A stretch of 15,094 nt of DNA from an uncultured Mollicutes bacterium (GCA_900545015.1 UQXJ01000031.1:1-15094); one strand, 5' to 3'; counted from the stretch's first letter, positions 7,269 through 15,055 are shown. The notes: generated from the letters alone by a model not told the origin. Translations and numbers: made by a program.

Positions 7269-7295
7269 ATGCAATATTTTTTGAAAAATATTGCA
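7269..7295. promoter_or_regulatory. 27-bp operator-like element C, upstream of the symporter gene
   Basis: ATGCAATAT, 12 bases, then ATTGCA. From 7270 to 7295 it is a perfect 12-bp inverted repeat (TGCAATATTTTT, two bases, then its reverse complement). It begins eight bases after the AraC-family stop codon. It is not followed by a T-run, so an operator is more likely than a terminator. Confidence 0.6.
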
Positions 7296-7296
7296 A

Positions 7297-7325
7297 TTTA
7301 AAGCGCTTTCATTTTTCTATACAAT
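7297..7325 (+). promoter_or_regulatory. Probable promoter of the symporter-GH2 operon
   Basis: TACAAT at 7320-7325 matches the -10 consensus at five of six positions, and the weak TTTAAA at 7297-7302 lies 17 bases upstream. A cre-like site overlaps the -35 position and element C lies just upstream, a layout that suits activation by the AraC-family protein and catabolite repression. A 66-base leader remains before the start codon. Confidence 0.4.
7298..7311. promoter_or_regulatory. cre-like (CcpA) site at the symporter promoter
   Basis: TTAAAGCGCTTTCA matches the cre pattern TGWAANCGNTNWCA everywhere except the second base. The core AAAGCGCTTT is a perfect palindrome. It overlaps the predicted -35 box of the symporter promoter, where a bound CcpA would block transcription. 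This is the better of the two cre-like sites in the window. Confidence 0.6.
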
Positions 7326-7391
7326 CAATAGGACGCTATTTTTAGTGTTATTTAATTATTAAATAAAACTAATTTTTGGGAGGTCTCTTTT

Positions 7392-9149
7392 ATGGGAAAC
7401 GCAAAAAAGATTTTCGCCAGTAGAGTAAAGTCTGCTAATGTTAAAATTTTCCCAGAAGCTGCACTTGGTTACTTAATTGGACCAGTACTCGCGCTTGCTG
7501 CAAATGGTATCGTTAACACTTATCTTATTCAATACTGGGATAAAGTCTTAAGTCTTGGAGAATGGGCTCCATTATTCCAGACACTCTTACCAATAATTTC
7601 TGCAATTATTATTGTTATTGGTAACTTACTCGTTGGTAGATTAATGAGTAGAAAACCAGGATTTGCTGGTAAAGCTCGTCCATTAATCTTAATTGGTATG
7701 CCATTCATCGCAATCGCATTACTTGTCTTATTCATGGTACCATTTCCAGAAGGTGCAACAGCTGAAAATCCAAGCATTTTAGCCCTTGTAATGATTACAA
7801 TTGGATACAACTTATATTACGCAGTTGCTTATCCTTTCTATTATACGGCACACTCATCACTCGTTGGTTTATCTACAAGAGATGGCAAAAAACGTTCACT
7901 TCTTGCTACAGCATCAAATGCTGCTCAACTTGGAGCATCAGGACTTGCTGGTATGATTGGACCTTTCCTTGTTGACTGGTTAGATTTATTAGCAAAAGAT
8001 GGATCTTTAGAAGCAAAACAAGCTGCAAATAATAAATGGTTTATCTTAATGATTATCATGATTGCTTGCTTAGTTATTGGATGCTTTGTCGAATTCCTCT
8101 TTACAAGAGAAAGAATTACAGAAGAATCACTCCAAAAAATGGGTGATAAAGATGCTGCTAAAGCTCAAAAATTAGATAACGAAGAAAATAAAAAAGTATC
8201 AATGAAAGATCAAGCTAAAGCTTGTGTTAAAGAAAAATATTGGTGGTTTATTATTGTTTTCTTCTTCTTATATCAATTCAGTGGAATGTTAAAGAACAAT
8301 GATGCTACATGGTTCTCTCAAGCATTCTTAAATGGTGAAACTAAATTAGCTGGAACAATTAATACAGTTGGTGCAATTCCTACAGCACTTGGTATGGTTG
8401 TTATTTGGCCACTTGTTAATAAATTTGGAAAAGCAAATTGTATTAAAGTTGGTGGATTTATCGCTGCTCTATGCGGTTTACTTGGGTTTGTTTGTATTCC
8501 TTTAGCAGGAAATGTTGGTGCAATTTATGGAGTATCAATTGCTGCATTCTGTTTAAAGGCACTTGGAACAGTCCCTGCTATGTATATCTCGCTTGCATTA
8601 CTCGCTGATGTTAACGACCACATTGAAGCTAAAACAGGAATGAGAACAGATGGCTTCACAATGGCTGTCTATGGTTCAATCATGGTTGCTACACCTGGTC
8701 TTGCAAATGGTGTTATCGCTGGATTAAATTCAGCATTTATAGGAAATGTTCAAGCATTACAAATCGTTCACACATCAATTTTCTTTGGTGGTGAAGTTGT
8801 TGCTTACTTAATTATTGGTATTATGTTCTTATTCATGAACGTTGAAAAATTCTCAAACGAAGATCATAGAATCATTCTTGAAGCTCAAAAAGCTGCTTGC
8901 TTAGCAAGAGGAGAAGAATGGATTGATCCACATACAAGAATGGAACTTGAAGAAAAAGAATCAGAACGTATTGCTGAAGAAGAAAGAATTAACGAATTAA
9001 AAGCAAAATGCGCTAAAAAAGGCTTAAACTTCGAGGAAGAAGAAGCTAAATACCAAGCTGCATTAAAAGCAAAAGAAGAAGCTAAAGCTCAAAAAGAAGC
9101 TGTTAAAAAGGCAAAGGCTGAAGCTAAAAAAGCTAATAAAAATAAATAG
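7392..9149 (+). CDS. GPH-family sugar:cation symporter, probable glucuronide transporter
   Basis: This 585-residue integral membrane protein belongs to the glycoside-pentoside-hexuronide (GPH) branch of the major facilitator superfamily. It probably imports a glucuronide together with H+ or Na+. About 12 hydrophobic segments fill residues 20-485, with a charged cytoplasmic loop between the halves at about 235-275. The GPH core is usually 440-500 residues. Here the last 99 residues (487-585) form an extra hydrophilic tail rich in Glu, Lys and Ala, probably helical or coiled coil. The tail is not the IIA-like regulatory domain found at the end of LacS. The ATG follows GGGAGG at 7377-7382. The GH2 gene starts 13 bases after the TAG stop, so the two form an operon. 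The substrate is inferred from the neighbouring glucuronate genes; GPH sequences alone do not separate galactoside, xyloside and glucuronide carriers. Confidence 0.87.
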   Translation: MGNAKKIFASRVKSANVKIFPEAALGYLIGPVLALAANGIVNTYLIQYWDKVLSLGEWAPLFQTLLPIISAIIIVIGNLLVGRLMSRKPGFAGKARPLILIGMPFIAIALLVLFMVPFPEGATAENPSILALVMITIGYNLYYAVAYPFYYTAHSSLVGLSTRDGKKRSLLATASNAAQLGASGLAGMIGPFLVDWLDLLAKDGSLEAKQAANNKWFILMIIMIACLVIGCFVEFLFTRERITEESLQKMGDKDAAKAQKLDNEENKKVSMKDQAKACVKEKYWWFIIVFFFLYQFSGMLKNNDATWFSQAFLNGETKLAGTINTVGAIPTALGMVVIWPLVNKFGKANCIKVGGFIAALCGLLGFVCIPLAGNVGAIYGVSIAAFCLKALGTVPAMYISLALLADVNDHIEAKTGMRTDGFTMAVYGSIMVATPGLANGVIAGLNSAFIGNVQALQIVHTSIFFGGEVVAYLIIGIMFLFMNVEKFSNEDHRIILEAQKAACLARGEEWIDPHTRMELEEKESERIAEEERINELKAKCAKKGLNFEEEEAKYQAALKAKEEAKAQKEAVKKAKAEAKKANKNK

Positions 9150-9162
9150 AAAATAGGTATTT

Positions 9163-11076
9163 ATGAGAAAAGAATTATTATTAAACGATAACTGGAAATT
9201 TAGTATTGAAAATAAAGAAGAAATAGTTAATTTGCCTCATTCTTGGAATGGAAAAGATGGTCAAGATGGTGGCAATGATTATTTAAGAAGTGTTGGCACT
9301 TATATTAAAGAATTTGATGTAGATATAAATGAGAACGAAGAATATTTTTTAGTTTTTAATGCTGTTAATTCACTCGCTGATGTTTACTTAAATGGTGAAC
9401 ATGTTGGACACCATGAAGGTGGATATTCACGTTTTATCTTTAATGTTACAAAAGCAATTAAAGATCATAATGAATTAAAAGTTTTAGCTGATAATAAGGC
9501 TTATCCTCATATATATCCTGACGCTGCAGATTTCACTTTCTATGGTGGAATTTATCGTGACGTCATTCTTGTATCAAAAAATAAAAAACATTTTGAGTTC
9601 TTAGAGGATTCTGCTCCAGAACTTAAATGTACATCAAAAATTGAAGGAAACGATGCTTTTATAAATGTAAAAGCTATCGTTACTTCAAATAATAAAACTG
9701 TTATTGAAGTAGTGGACCATGAAAATAATGTTGTCGCTAGTGGAAATATTAACGAAGATATTAAAATTAGTAATGTACATTTATGGAATGGTTTAAAAGA
9801 TCCTTATTTATATAAAATCGTTGGAAAATTATTAGATGAAAATAATAATGTTCTTGATGAAGTTAGTGTAAATTATGGATTTAGAACATTTAAAGTTGAT
9901 CCTAAAAAGGGATTTATCCTTAATGAAAAAGAATATCCATTAAGAGGTGTTGCAAAGCACCAAGATAGACCTGGCATTGGAAATGCTATTTCTAAAGCTA
10001 ATATGGATGAAGATATGGCCCTTCTTAAAGAAGTTGGAGCTAATACTGTTAGATTATCACATTATCAACATGATCAATATTTCTACGATTTATGCGATAA
10101 AGAAGGTTTAATCGTATGGGCTGAAATTCCATATATTTCTAAATACCTAAAAGAAGGCGATGCTAACGCAAAAAGCCAACTTAGTGAATTAATTCATCAA
10201 TGTTTCAACCACCCATCAATTATTTGCTGGGGTATCTCAAACGAAATTACAATGTTTAGAAAACAATTTGGTAAAGCATGTAGAGCAGATCATAAATTAT
10301 TAAATGATTTTGTTCATAAAGAAGACCCTTCAAGACTTACAACAATTGCTTGTTTCTCAGTTATGAATATCTTCAATAGAATTGCTCATATAACTGATTT
10401 ATGTTCATATAACCTCTATTGGGGTTGGTATATGCCATTTACACCAGTAACATGTTGGATTCTTGATATGTGGCATTTGTTTTATCCAAAACAACCTATT
10501 GGATTAAGTGAATATGGTGCTGAAGGCATGCCAAATTTACATTCATATATTCCACGTAGATTTGATAATACTGAAGAATACCAAGCTTGTTATCATGAAA
10601 AAATGCTTAAAGATTTCTCAACTAGACCATACATTTGGGCAACACATGTTTGGAATATGTTTGACTTTGGTAGTGATGGAAGAAACCAAGGTGGAGAAAA
10701 AGGCATTAACCATAAGGGCTTAGTTACATTTGATAGAAAAACTAAAAAAGACGCTTTCTATGCTTATAAAGCATATTGGAGTGATGAACCATTCGTTCAT
10801 ATTTGTTCTAAGAGATATGTTAATAGAACAGAAAAGAAAGCAACTATTAAAGTTTATTCAAATCAAAAAACAGTTTCACTTTATCAAAACAATAAATTGA
10901 TTGCTATAAAAACTGGCGATAAGGTCTTCAAATTTAAAATTAAATTAGTTGAACATAACGATATTAAAGTTGTATCAGGAGAGCTTGAAGATACATCGAC
11001 AATCATTAGAGTTAAACAAAGAGACAAGTCATACATCCTTCCTAAAGGTGGAAATAACATGTCTTGGGAAAAATAA
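9163..11076 (+). CDS. GH2 glycosidase, probable cytoplasmic beta-glucuronidase
   Basis: This 637-residue enzyme has no signal peptide, so it would act on glycosides brought in by the upstream symporter. The layout is typical GH2: a sugar-binding beta-sandwich (about 5-138), an Ig-like domain (150-242), the catalytic barrel (245-540) and an extra beta domain (about 545-615). The proposed acid/base is Glu361 in GISNE and the nucleophile Glu450 in LSEYGAEG. RGVAKHQDRPG at 261-271 and GINHKGLVTFDRK at 514-526 are closer to GH2 beta-galactosidase-like enzymes than to E. coli GusA. Even so, Asn516-His-Lys518 aligns with the N-x-K carboxylate-binding motif of beta-glucuronidases. Similar GINxKG strings occur in galactosidases, so this does not prove specificity. 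The ribosome binding site is weak (ATAGG), suggesting coupling to the symporter gene. Glucuronidase activity is inferred mainly from context; beta-galactosidase is the main alternative. Confidence 0.8.
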   Translation: MRKELLLNDNWKFSIENKEEIVNLPHSWNGKDGQDGGNDYLRSVGTYIKEFDVDINENEEYFLVFNAVNSLADVYLNGEHVGHHEGGYSRFIFNVTKAIKDHNELKVLADNKAYPHIYPDAADFTFYGGIYRDVILVSKNKKHFEFLEDSAPELKCTSKIEGNDAFINVKAIVTSNNKTVIEVVDHENNVVASGNINEDIKISNVHLWNGLKDPYLYKIVGKLLDENNNVLDEVSVNYGFRTFKVDPKKGFILNEKEYPLRGVAKHQDRPGIGNAISKANMDEDMALLKEVGANTVRLSHYQHDQYFYDLCDKEGLIVWAEIPYISKYLKEGDANAKSQLSELIHQCFNHPSIICWGISNEITMFRKQFGKACRADHKLLNDFVHKEDPSRLTTIACFSVMNIFNRIAHITDLCSYNLYWGWYMPFTPVTCWILDMWHLFYPKQPIGLSEYGAEGMPNLHSYIPRRFDNTEEYQACYHEKMLKDFSTRPYIWATHVWNMFDFGSDGRNQGGEKGINHKGLVTFDRKTKKDAFYAYKAYWSDEPFVHICSKRYVNRTEKKATIKVYSNQKTVSLYQNNKLIAIKTGDKVFKFKIKLVEHNDIKVVSGELEDTSTIIRVKQRDKSYILPKGGNNMSWEK

Positions 11077-11095
11077 ATTATTAAATTTAAAACAC

Positions 11096-11124
11096 AAAAA
11101 GCGACTTGAAAATAGTCGCTTTTT
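11096..11124 (+). terminator. Rho-independent terminator after the GH2 gene
   Basis: AAAAAGCGACT and its exact reverse complement AGTCGCTTTTT form an 11-bp stem around a seven-base loop, starting 19 bases after the GH2 stop. The flanking A and T runs make it usable in both directions. Confidence 0.92.
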
Positions 11125-11316
11125 AAAATCCTTTTTTTCAGAAAAATGTGAATAGTGAAATAAAAACCTTGCAAAACAGCGTTATTTTCACTATTTTAAC
11201 AAAAATGAGGAATAAAAAAATTGACTTAATAAAAATGTCTTTCTATCGGCTTAATTATTAATTTAAAAGGCAATTTAGTGAGATAAAATTATATGCGATG
11301 ATTATTAAAATGAAGA
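11125..11316. other. Intergenic stretch between two convergent operons, with an imperfect inverted repeat
   Basis: This AT-rich spacer lies between the GH2 terminator and the terminator of the opposing operon. The one structure seen is AATAGTGAAA at 11151-11160 with its reverse complement TTTCACTATT at 11186-11195, extended by an imperfect TAAAAAC/GTTATT pairing. It is followed by TTTAAC on the plus strand. It could be a back-up terminator or the remnant of a small element. No credible ORF or known RNA gene was recognised. Confidence 0.4.
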
Positions 11317-11355
11317 GAAACAAAAAAGACTGAAACTTAATCGTTCCAGCCTTTT
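11317..11355 (-). terminator. Rho-independent terminator of the GH3-membrane protein operon
   Basis: On the minus strand AAAAGGCTGGAAC pairs with GTTTCAGTCTTTT (13 bp including two G-U pairs) around a six-base loop. A T-rich run follows. It begins 26 bases after the stop codon of the four-helix membrane protein. Confidence 0.88.
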
Positions 11356-11381
11356 AATATGCTTAATTCTTATTTATTTAA

Positions 11382-11861
11382 TTATGCATTAGTTGTTTCT
11401 TCAGCTTTAGTTTCAACAGCTTTTGTGTTGAATAAATTGAAGAATGAAGCAACTGTTAAGATGATCATGCTGAGGAAGTACATGATGAATGCAGGAGCTC
11501 CTGTATTCATAGCAGCGACAGCATATTGGTTACTTTGGTCAAGTTTAGTGAACCATAATGTACCCATTAAGTATGTTCTTGAATTGATAACATAAATGAA
11601 GCAAACACCAGCTAAGATAGCAGCTACCAATAATGGTAAGTATGAAAGTGGGTTGTTCTTGAATTTTAATGTTAAGAATCCTGAACCAATAATGCAAAGA
11701 ATTGCAAGAATTGAGAATACAATGATTAATGGAAGTTCATCAATACTGAATCCTAAATTACTTGAACTTGCAATGCTTAAGAACATTGAAATTAAGATAA
11801 GAACTAATGCGCCAAGGCTAATAAAATAACCTATACCTAATTTTTTAATCTTTTCTAACAT
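11382..11861 (-). CDS. Small four-helix membrane protein, function unknown
   Basis: I do not recognise a family for this 159-residue protein. Four hydrophobic helices are visible at about residues 9-31, 42-65, 73-93 and 122-145. The loop between helices 3 and 4 (about 94-121, with YLMGTLWFTKLDQSNQY) is hydrophilic and aromatic. The last residues (146-159) form a short acidic and Thr/Ala-rich tail. An even helix number with a basic N-terminus (MLEKIKK) predicts both ends in the cytoplasm and the long loop outside. It follows the GH3 gene with two bases between stop and start, and its likely ribosome binding site (AAAGGA, about 12 bases upstream of the ATG) lies in the last GH3 codons. The two are almost certainly co-translated. 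A partner or anchor for the surface GH3 enzyme is a reasonable guess, but nothing in the sequence proves it. Confidence 0.8.
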   Translation of the reverse strand: MLEKIKKLGIGYFISLGALVLILISMFLSIASSSNLGFSIDELPLIIVFSILAILCIIGSGFLTLKFKNNPLSYLPLLVAAILAGVCFIYVINSRTYLMGTLWFTKLDQSNQYAVAAMNTGAPAFIMYFLSMIILTVASFFNLFNTKAVETKAEETTNA

Positions 11862-11863
11862 AA

Positions 11864-14800
11864 TTAGTTAAGTCCTTTCTTTTTATCAAGGAATGCAGTG
11901 AAGATAGTAGCGACAAATGCTAATCCTGCAAGTGTTGCAGAAGTTGCAATGACAGCTTTATAAGTTGTTCTCCACCATGTTTCAACTTCAACGTATTGTG
12001 TGTTAGCATCAACCATGTTCATGTAGTTACTTTGAGTTAATACCCATAAGTCACAGTGGACAGCTTCTTTAACTTTGCTTGAAATTTCACGATCGTTTTT
12101 GATTGAATCAGTTGTGAAGTTGTTATATTTAGCATCATTTAATTTATCTAATGTTTGTGTTGAGTCCCAACTTGTAACACCAGCATAAAGTGCTTGTGGT
12201 AAATAGTCGACATCATCTTCAAGGTCAGTGACGATATATCCTTTATATCCCCATTCACCTCTTAAGATATCTGTTAATAATCCTCTTGAACATGTAACTT
12301 CAACAGGTCCAATTTTTGAGAATGAAGTCATAACGCCGAGTAATCCAGCATCTCTGTCTTCTGTGTCATATTTTGTAGCTTCGAATGCGAGTTGGAAAGC
12401 TCTTAATTCGATTTCTCTTCCTCTTTGTTCTGTTAAGTATGGAGAGACACCTGATCTATTAGTTTCTTGGTCGTTGAATGCAAAGTGTTTAGGAGCAGCG
12501 ATTAAGCCTTTATCTAAAGCACCAATGCTGTATTCCATGCCCATAACACCTGTAATAACTGGATCTTCTGAATAGTATTCAAGATTTCTTCCGTTATAAC
12601 CTGTACGGTGTGTATTCATTGATGGGCCCCATAAGATTGGTAAGCCAACAAACAATGCGTCATTACCCATCATTCTACCTTGAGCATAAGCTAAACGTGG
12701 ATTGAATGTTGAACCCATAACTGGTCCACTTGGGAATACTGTCATTTGGAATTTTGCGTTTTCATCTGTTTCGTCGATAGCCCATGCTGGTTTTGTATCA
12801 CCATAGTTACTGAATGATAATGTTTTGAATGAACGATCACCAACACCATTTGGTCCGTTTTCAGTGAATTTACCACCAACAAATCCGACTGATTCCATTG
12901 GTAAGTAGTCTCTGTTACCATGAACAATGAATGCAACAGCTTCATCGTAATCTAATTGGTCAAGTACTTTATCCCAGTTAGGATCTGTGTATTTAGCACC
13001 TTTTAAGTTAATGTAGCTTTCTTTGCCTTCTTTTCCGAATGTAAGATCTTTTACATCGTCATCAGTTTTAACAGTATATGTACCACCGTTGATTAATTTA
13101 ATCATTTCTTCTTCAGCAGTAAATTCTTTATATTCTAATGGCCATGTTCCGTTCCAGTCATTTCTTGATAAATATTTAACTGAATCTTCTTTGAAGTAGT
13201 TTGGATCAGCGTATTGAATTGAATTCTTTACTTTTTGTCCGCTCTTAGAAACATTGAATGTATCTTCATCAGCTTTTCCGTTCTTTGTAACGTATTTGTG
13301 TGTGTAAACTTTAGTTGCATCACCATCAGCTGTCATTTTGTTTTCAGCATCAGCTTTAACACCTTGAGCAGCAAGTACGTTATTTAATGCTTCGTGTGCA
13401 CCGTTTCCGATTGAGAAATAGTAATTACCAGCATCTAAGATATATGAACCATTACCATCTTTAGCTTTTGAATCCCAGCTAGCGAGGTTTTGCATATCAA
13501 CTTTAACACTTAAAGTTTGGCTCTTTCCTGGTTCAAGAATTTCAGTTTTATCGAATGCGACTAGTTGAATTGCTGATTTTTCAACACCATTTTTAATGTT
13601 GTCTGCTGTGTATGGTGCTTGACCATAGATTTGAACAACATCTTTACCAGCTACTTTACCAGTATTTGTAACTTTAACGTCAAAAGTAAATGTGAAGTCG
13701 TGAGCGCCATGACTGAGAGTTGGTTTGCCAACGATTTCTTGTGTAAATGTTGTATAACTTAATCCGTAACCGAATCCGTAAGTAACTTCTTTACCATATT
13801 CCCAGTTGCTTCCATCAAATGATGAGCCAGCAGCTGATCTTGCGTTACCAACGTTAGCGATGAAATCAGCATAACGTGTTTCATAATATCTATAGCCTGT
13901 GTAAATTCCTTCAGCTTCGATAACGTATTTTTGACCTGTACCTTTTGAACGACCTTTACAAGCATCTGCATTTGTATATTTGTAGTCGCCATAGTTAACC
14001 ATTGCTGGAGCACTTAAACTACTTGTAGCATAAATGTCTGATAAGTGACCTGATGGGTTTGTAGCACCACTAATGATATCGACAACAGCTCTTGGAGCAT
14101 AGTTAGCACCAATACCCATCCATAAAACAGCACCAACTTTAGGATCATCTTCTAAGCCTTGAAGTTCCATTTGGTTGACAGCATTAATAATAACGACAAC
14201 CTTTTTACATTTTTCTTCTGCTAATTTAATGATTGCTTTTTCTTTAGCAGTAATTTGCATTGGGTTTGTAACACCTTCTGAAGCAAGGCATTTTCCTTCT
14301 CTTTTATCCCAATCAACACCTTCTGAAGCAGCTCTACCTAAAACAACAACACCTAAGTCATTGTAGTTATCAATAGAAGTGATTGCGTCAGGGTTAAGTG
14401 CTGCAAGATCATCAGCACTAGCTTCTTTTGATTCCCAAGGTGCTCTACCATACGCACCCATTGCAGGGTAGTCATTTTCTGAGATTTTCTTGTCTTTAAC
14501 ATATTTTTCATATGTTTCGTTTAAAACAGGATTAACTTCGAAACCTGCTTCTTCAAATGCTTCATCAAAGTGAACAGTTTGGTTATTTCCTGCTGCTTTA
14601 TGACCAATGAATGCACCAGTAATAGTTGCTGAGCTACGTGCACCAAATAATGAAACTTTAGTCTTATTTGTTGAACTTGTAGCAACTGGTAATGTGTTAT
14701 CCTTGTTCTTTAATAATACAGTACCTTCAGCTTGAATTAATTTTGCTAAATCTTCGTGTGATTTAACGATTTTCTTTGAATCACCTTTACCATCACTTGT

Positions 14801-14998
14801 AAGGTATTCGTTATCAGGTGTGAAAGCTTCAAATAATTTTCCACCTTCTTTTTGGACTAATTTTGATGATTGAGTCTTTAAATAGCTATCAACAGCATCT
14901 TTATTTGCTTCAAGAATTGAACTACATGCAGTACCTAAGACAAGTACTGTTCCAAAAGCAAATGTAAGTCCACGGGCAGTTCTGTTTAATTTACCCAT
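11864..14998 (-). CDS. Circularly permuted GH3 glycosidase with membrane segments at both ends
   Basis: This 1044-residue enzyme is probably a surface beta-glycosidase; its sugar cannot be read from the sequence. Its domains run opposite to classical GH3. The GH3 C-terminal domain comes first (about 88-412; ATNPSGHLSD at 312-321 and the linker YGFGYGLSYTTF at 407-418). A fibronectin-III-like domain follows (about 430-530), and the catalytic barrel is last (about 650-960). In the barrel, GRNLEYYSEDP, Lys837-His838 (PKHFAFND) and the likely nucleophile Asp925 (IVTDLED, where SDW is common) are visible. Glu226 in SEGVDW is a candidate acid/base. Residues 10-25 form a signal or membrane segment ending at Cys25, but the lipobox is imperfect (LGTAC). 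A second membrane helix spans about 1015-1037, followed by KKKGLN. GGAGGAAAT precedes the ATG. The gene starts a two-gene operon convergent with the GH2 gene. Confidence 0.92.
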   Translation of the reverse strand: MGKLNRTARGLTFAFGTVLVLGTACSSILEANKDAVDSYLKTQSSKLVQKEGGKLFEAFTPDNEYLTSDGKGDSKKIVKSHEDLAKLIQAEGTVLLKNKDNTLPVATSSTNKTKVSLFGARSSATITGAFIGHKAAGNNQTVHFDEAFEEAGFEVNPVLNETYEKYVKDKKISENDYPAMGAYGRAPWESKEASADDLAALNPDAITSIDNYNDLGVVVLGRAASEGVDWDKREGKCLASEGVTNPMQITAKEKAIIKLAEEKCKKVVVIINAVNQMELQGLEDDPKVGAVLWMGIGANYAPRAVVDIISGATNPSGHLSDIYATSSLSAPAMVNYGDYKYTNADACKGRSKGTGQKYVIEAEGIYTGYRYYETRYADFIANVGNARSAAGSSFDGSNWEYGKEVTYGFGYGLSYTTFTQEIVGKPTLSHGAHDFTFTFDVKVTNTGKVAGKDVVQIYGQAPYTADNIKNGVEKSAIQLVAFDKTEILEPGKSQTLSVKVDMQNLASWDSKAKDGNGSYILDAGNYYFSIGNGAHEALNNVLAAQGVKADAENKMTADGDATKVYTHKYVTKNGKADEDTFNVSKSGQKVKNSIQYADPNYFKEDSVKYLSRNDWNGTWPLEYKEFTAEEEMIKLINGGTYTVKTDDDVKDLTFGKEGKESYINLKGAKYTDPNWDKVLDQLDYDEAVAFIVHGNRDYLPMESVGFVGGKFTENGPNGVGDRSFKTLSFSNYGDTKPAWAIDETDENAKFQMTVFPSGPVMGSTFNPRLAYAQGRMMGNDALFVGLPILWGPSMNTHRTGYNGRNLEYYSEDPVITGVMGMEYSIGALDKGLIAAPKHFAFNDQETNRSGVSPYLTEQRGREIELRAFQLAFEATKYDTEDRDAGLLGVMTSFSKIGPVEVTCSRGLLTDILRGEWGYKGYIVTDLEDDVDYLPQALYAGVTSWDSTQTLDKLNDAKYNNFTTDSIKNDREISSKVKEAVHCDLWVLTQSNYMNMVDANTQYVEVETWWRTTYKAVIATSATLAGLAFVATIFTAFLDKKKGLN

Positions 14999-15027
14999 AT
15001 TTCCTCCTTATGATTTTTAAACTATTA

Positions 15028-15055
15028 ATTATAGTTGTCAGGATATTTATACCAA
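15028..15055 (-). promoter_or_regulatory. Promoter of the GH3-membrane protein operon
   Basis: On the minus strand a perfect -10 TATAAT (15028-15033) lies 16 bases from TTGGTA (15050-15055, four of six matches to the -35 consensus), about 30 bases before the GH3 start. It has neither the 27-bp element nor a cre-like site nearby, so it is probably independent of the glucuronate regulator. Confidence 0.65.

Noticed and set aside
7270..7295. Perfect 12-bp inverted repeat right after the AraC-family gene, as a terminator
   Set aside because: The stem is almost all A-T apart from one GC step and there is no T-run after it. It matches elements A and B in both half-sites and spacing, so an operator explains it better.
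11168..11174. TTGCAAA as another copy of the operator half-site
   Set aside because: It has no partner 22 bp away, lacks the ATAT extension and is between converging terminators, away from any promoter.
11359..11829. Two plus-strand open frames opposite the four-helix membrane protein
   Set aside because: They lie antisense to a convincing membrane protein with terminator and coupled start, and have no ribosome binding site or recognisable product.
35..14998. Genetic code 4 (TGA read as Trp)
   Set aside because: All enzymes are full length with Trp from TGG and no in-frame TGA is needed anywhere. An AT-rich code 4 genome would show many.
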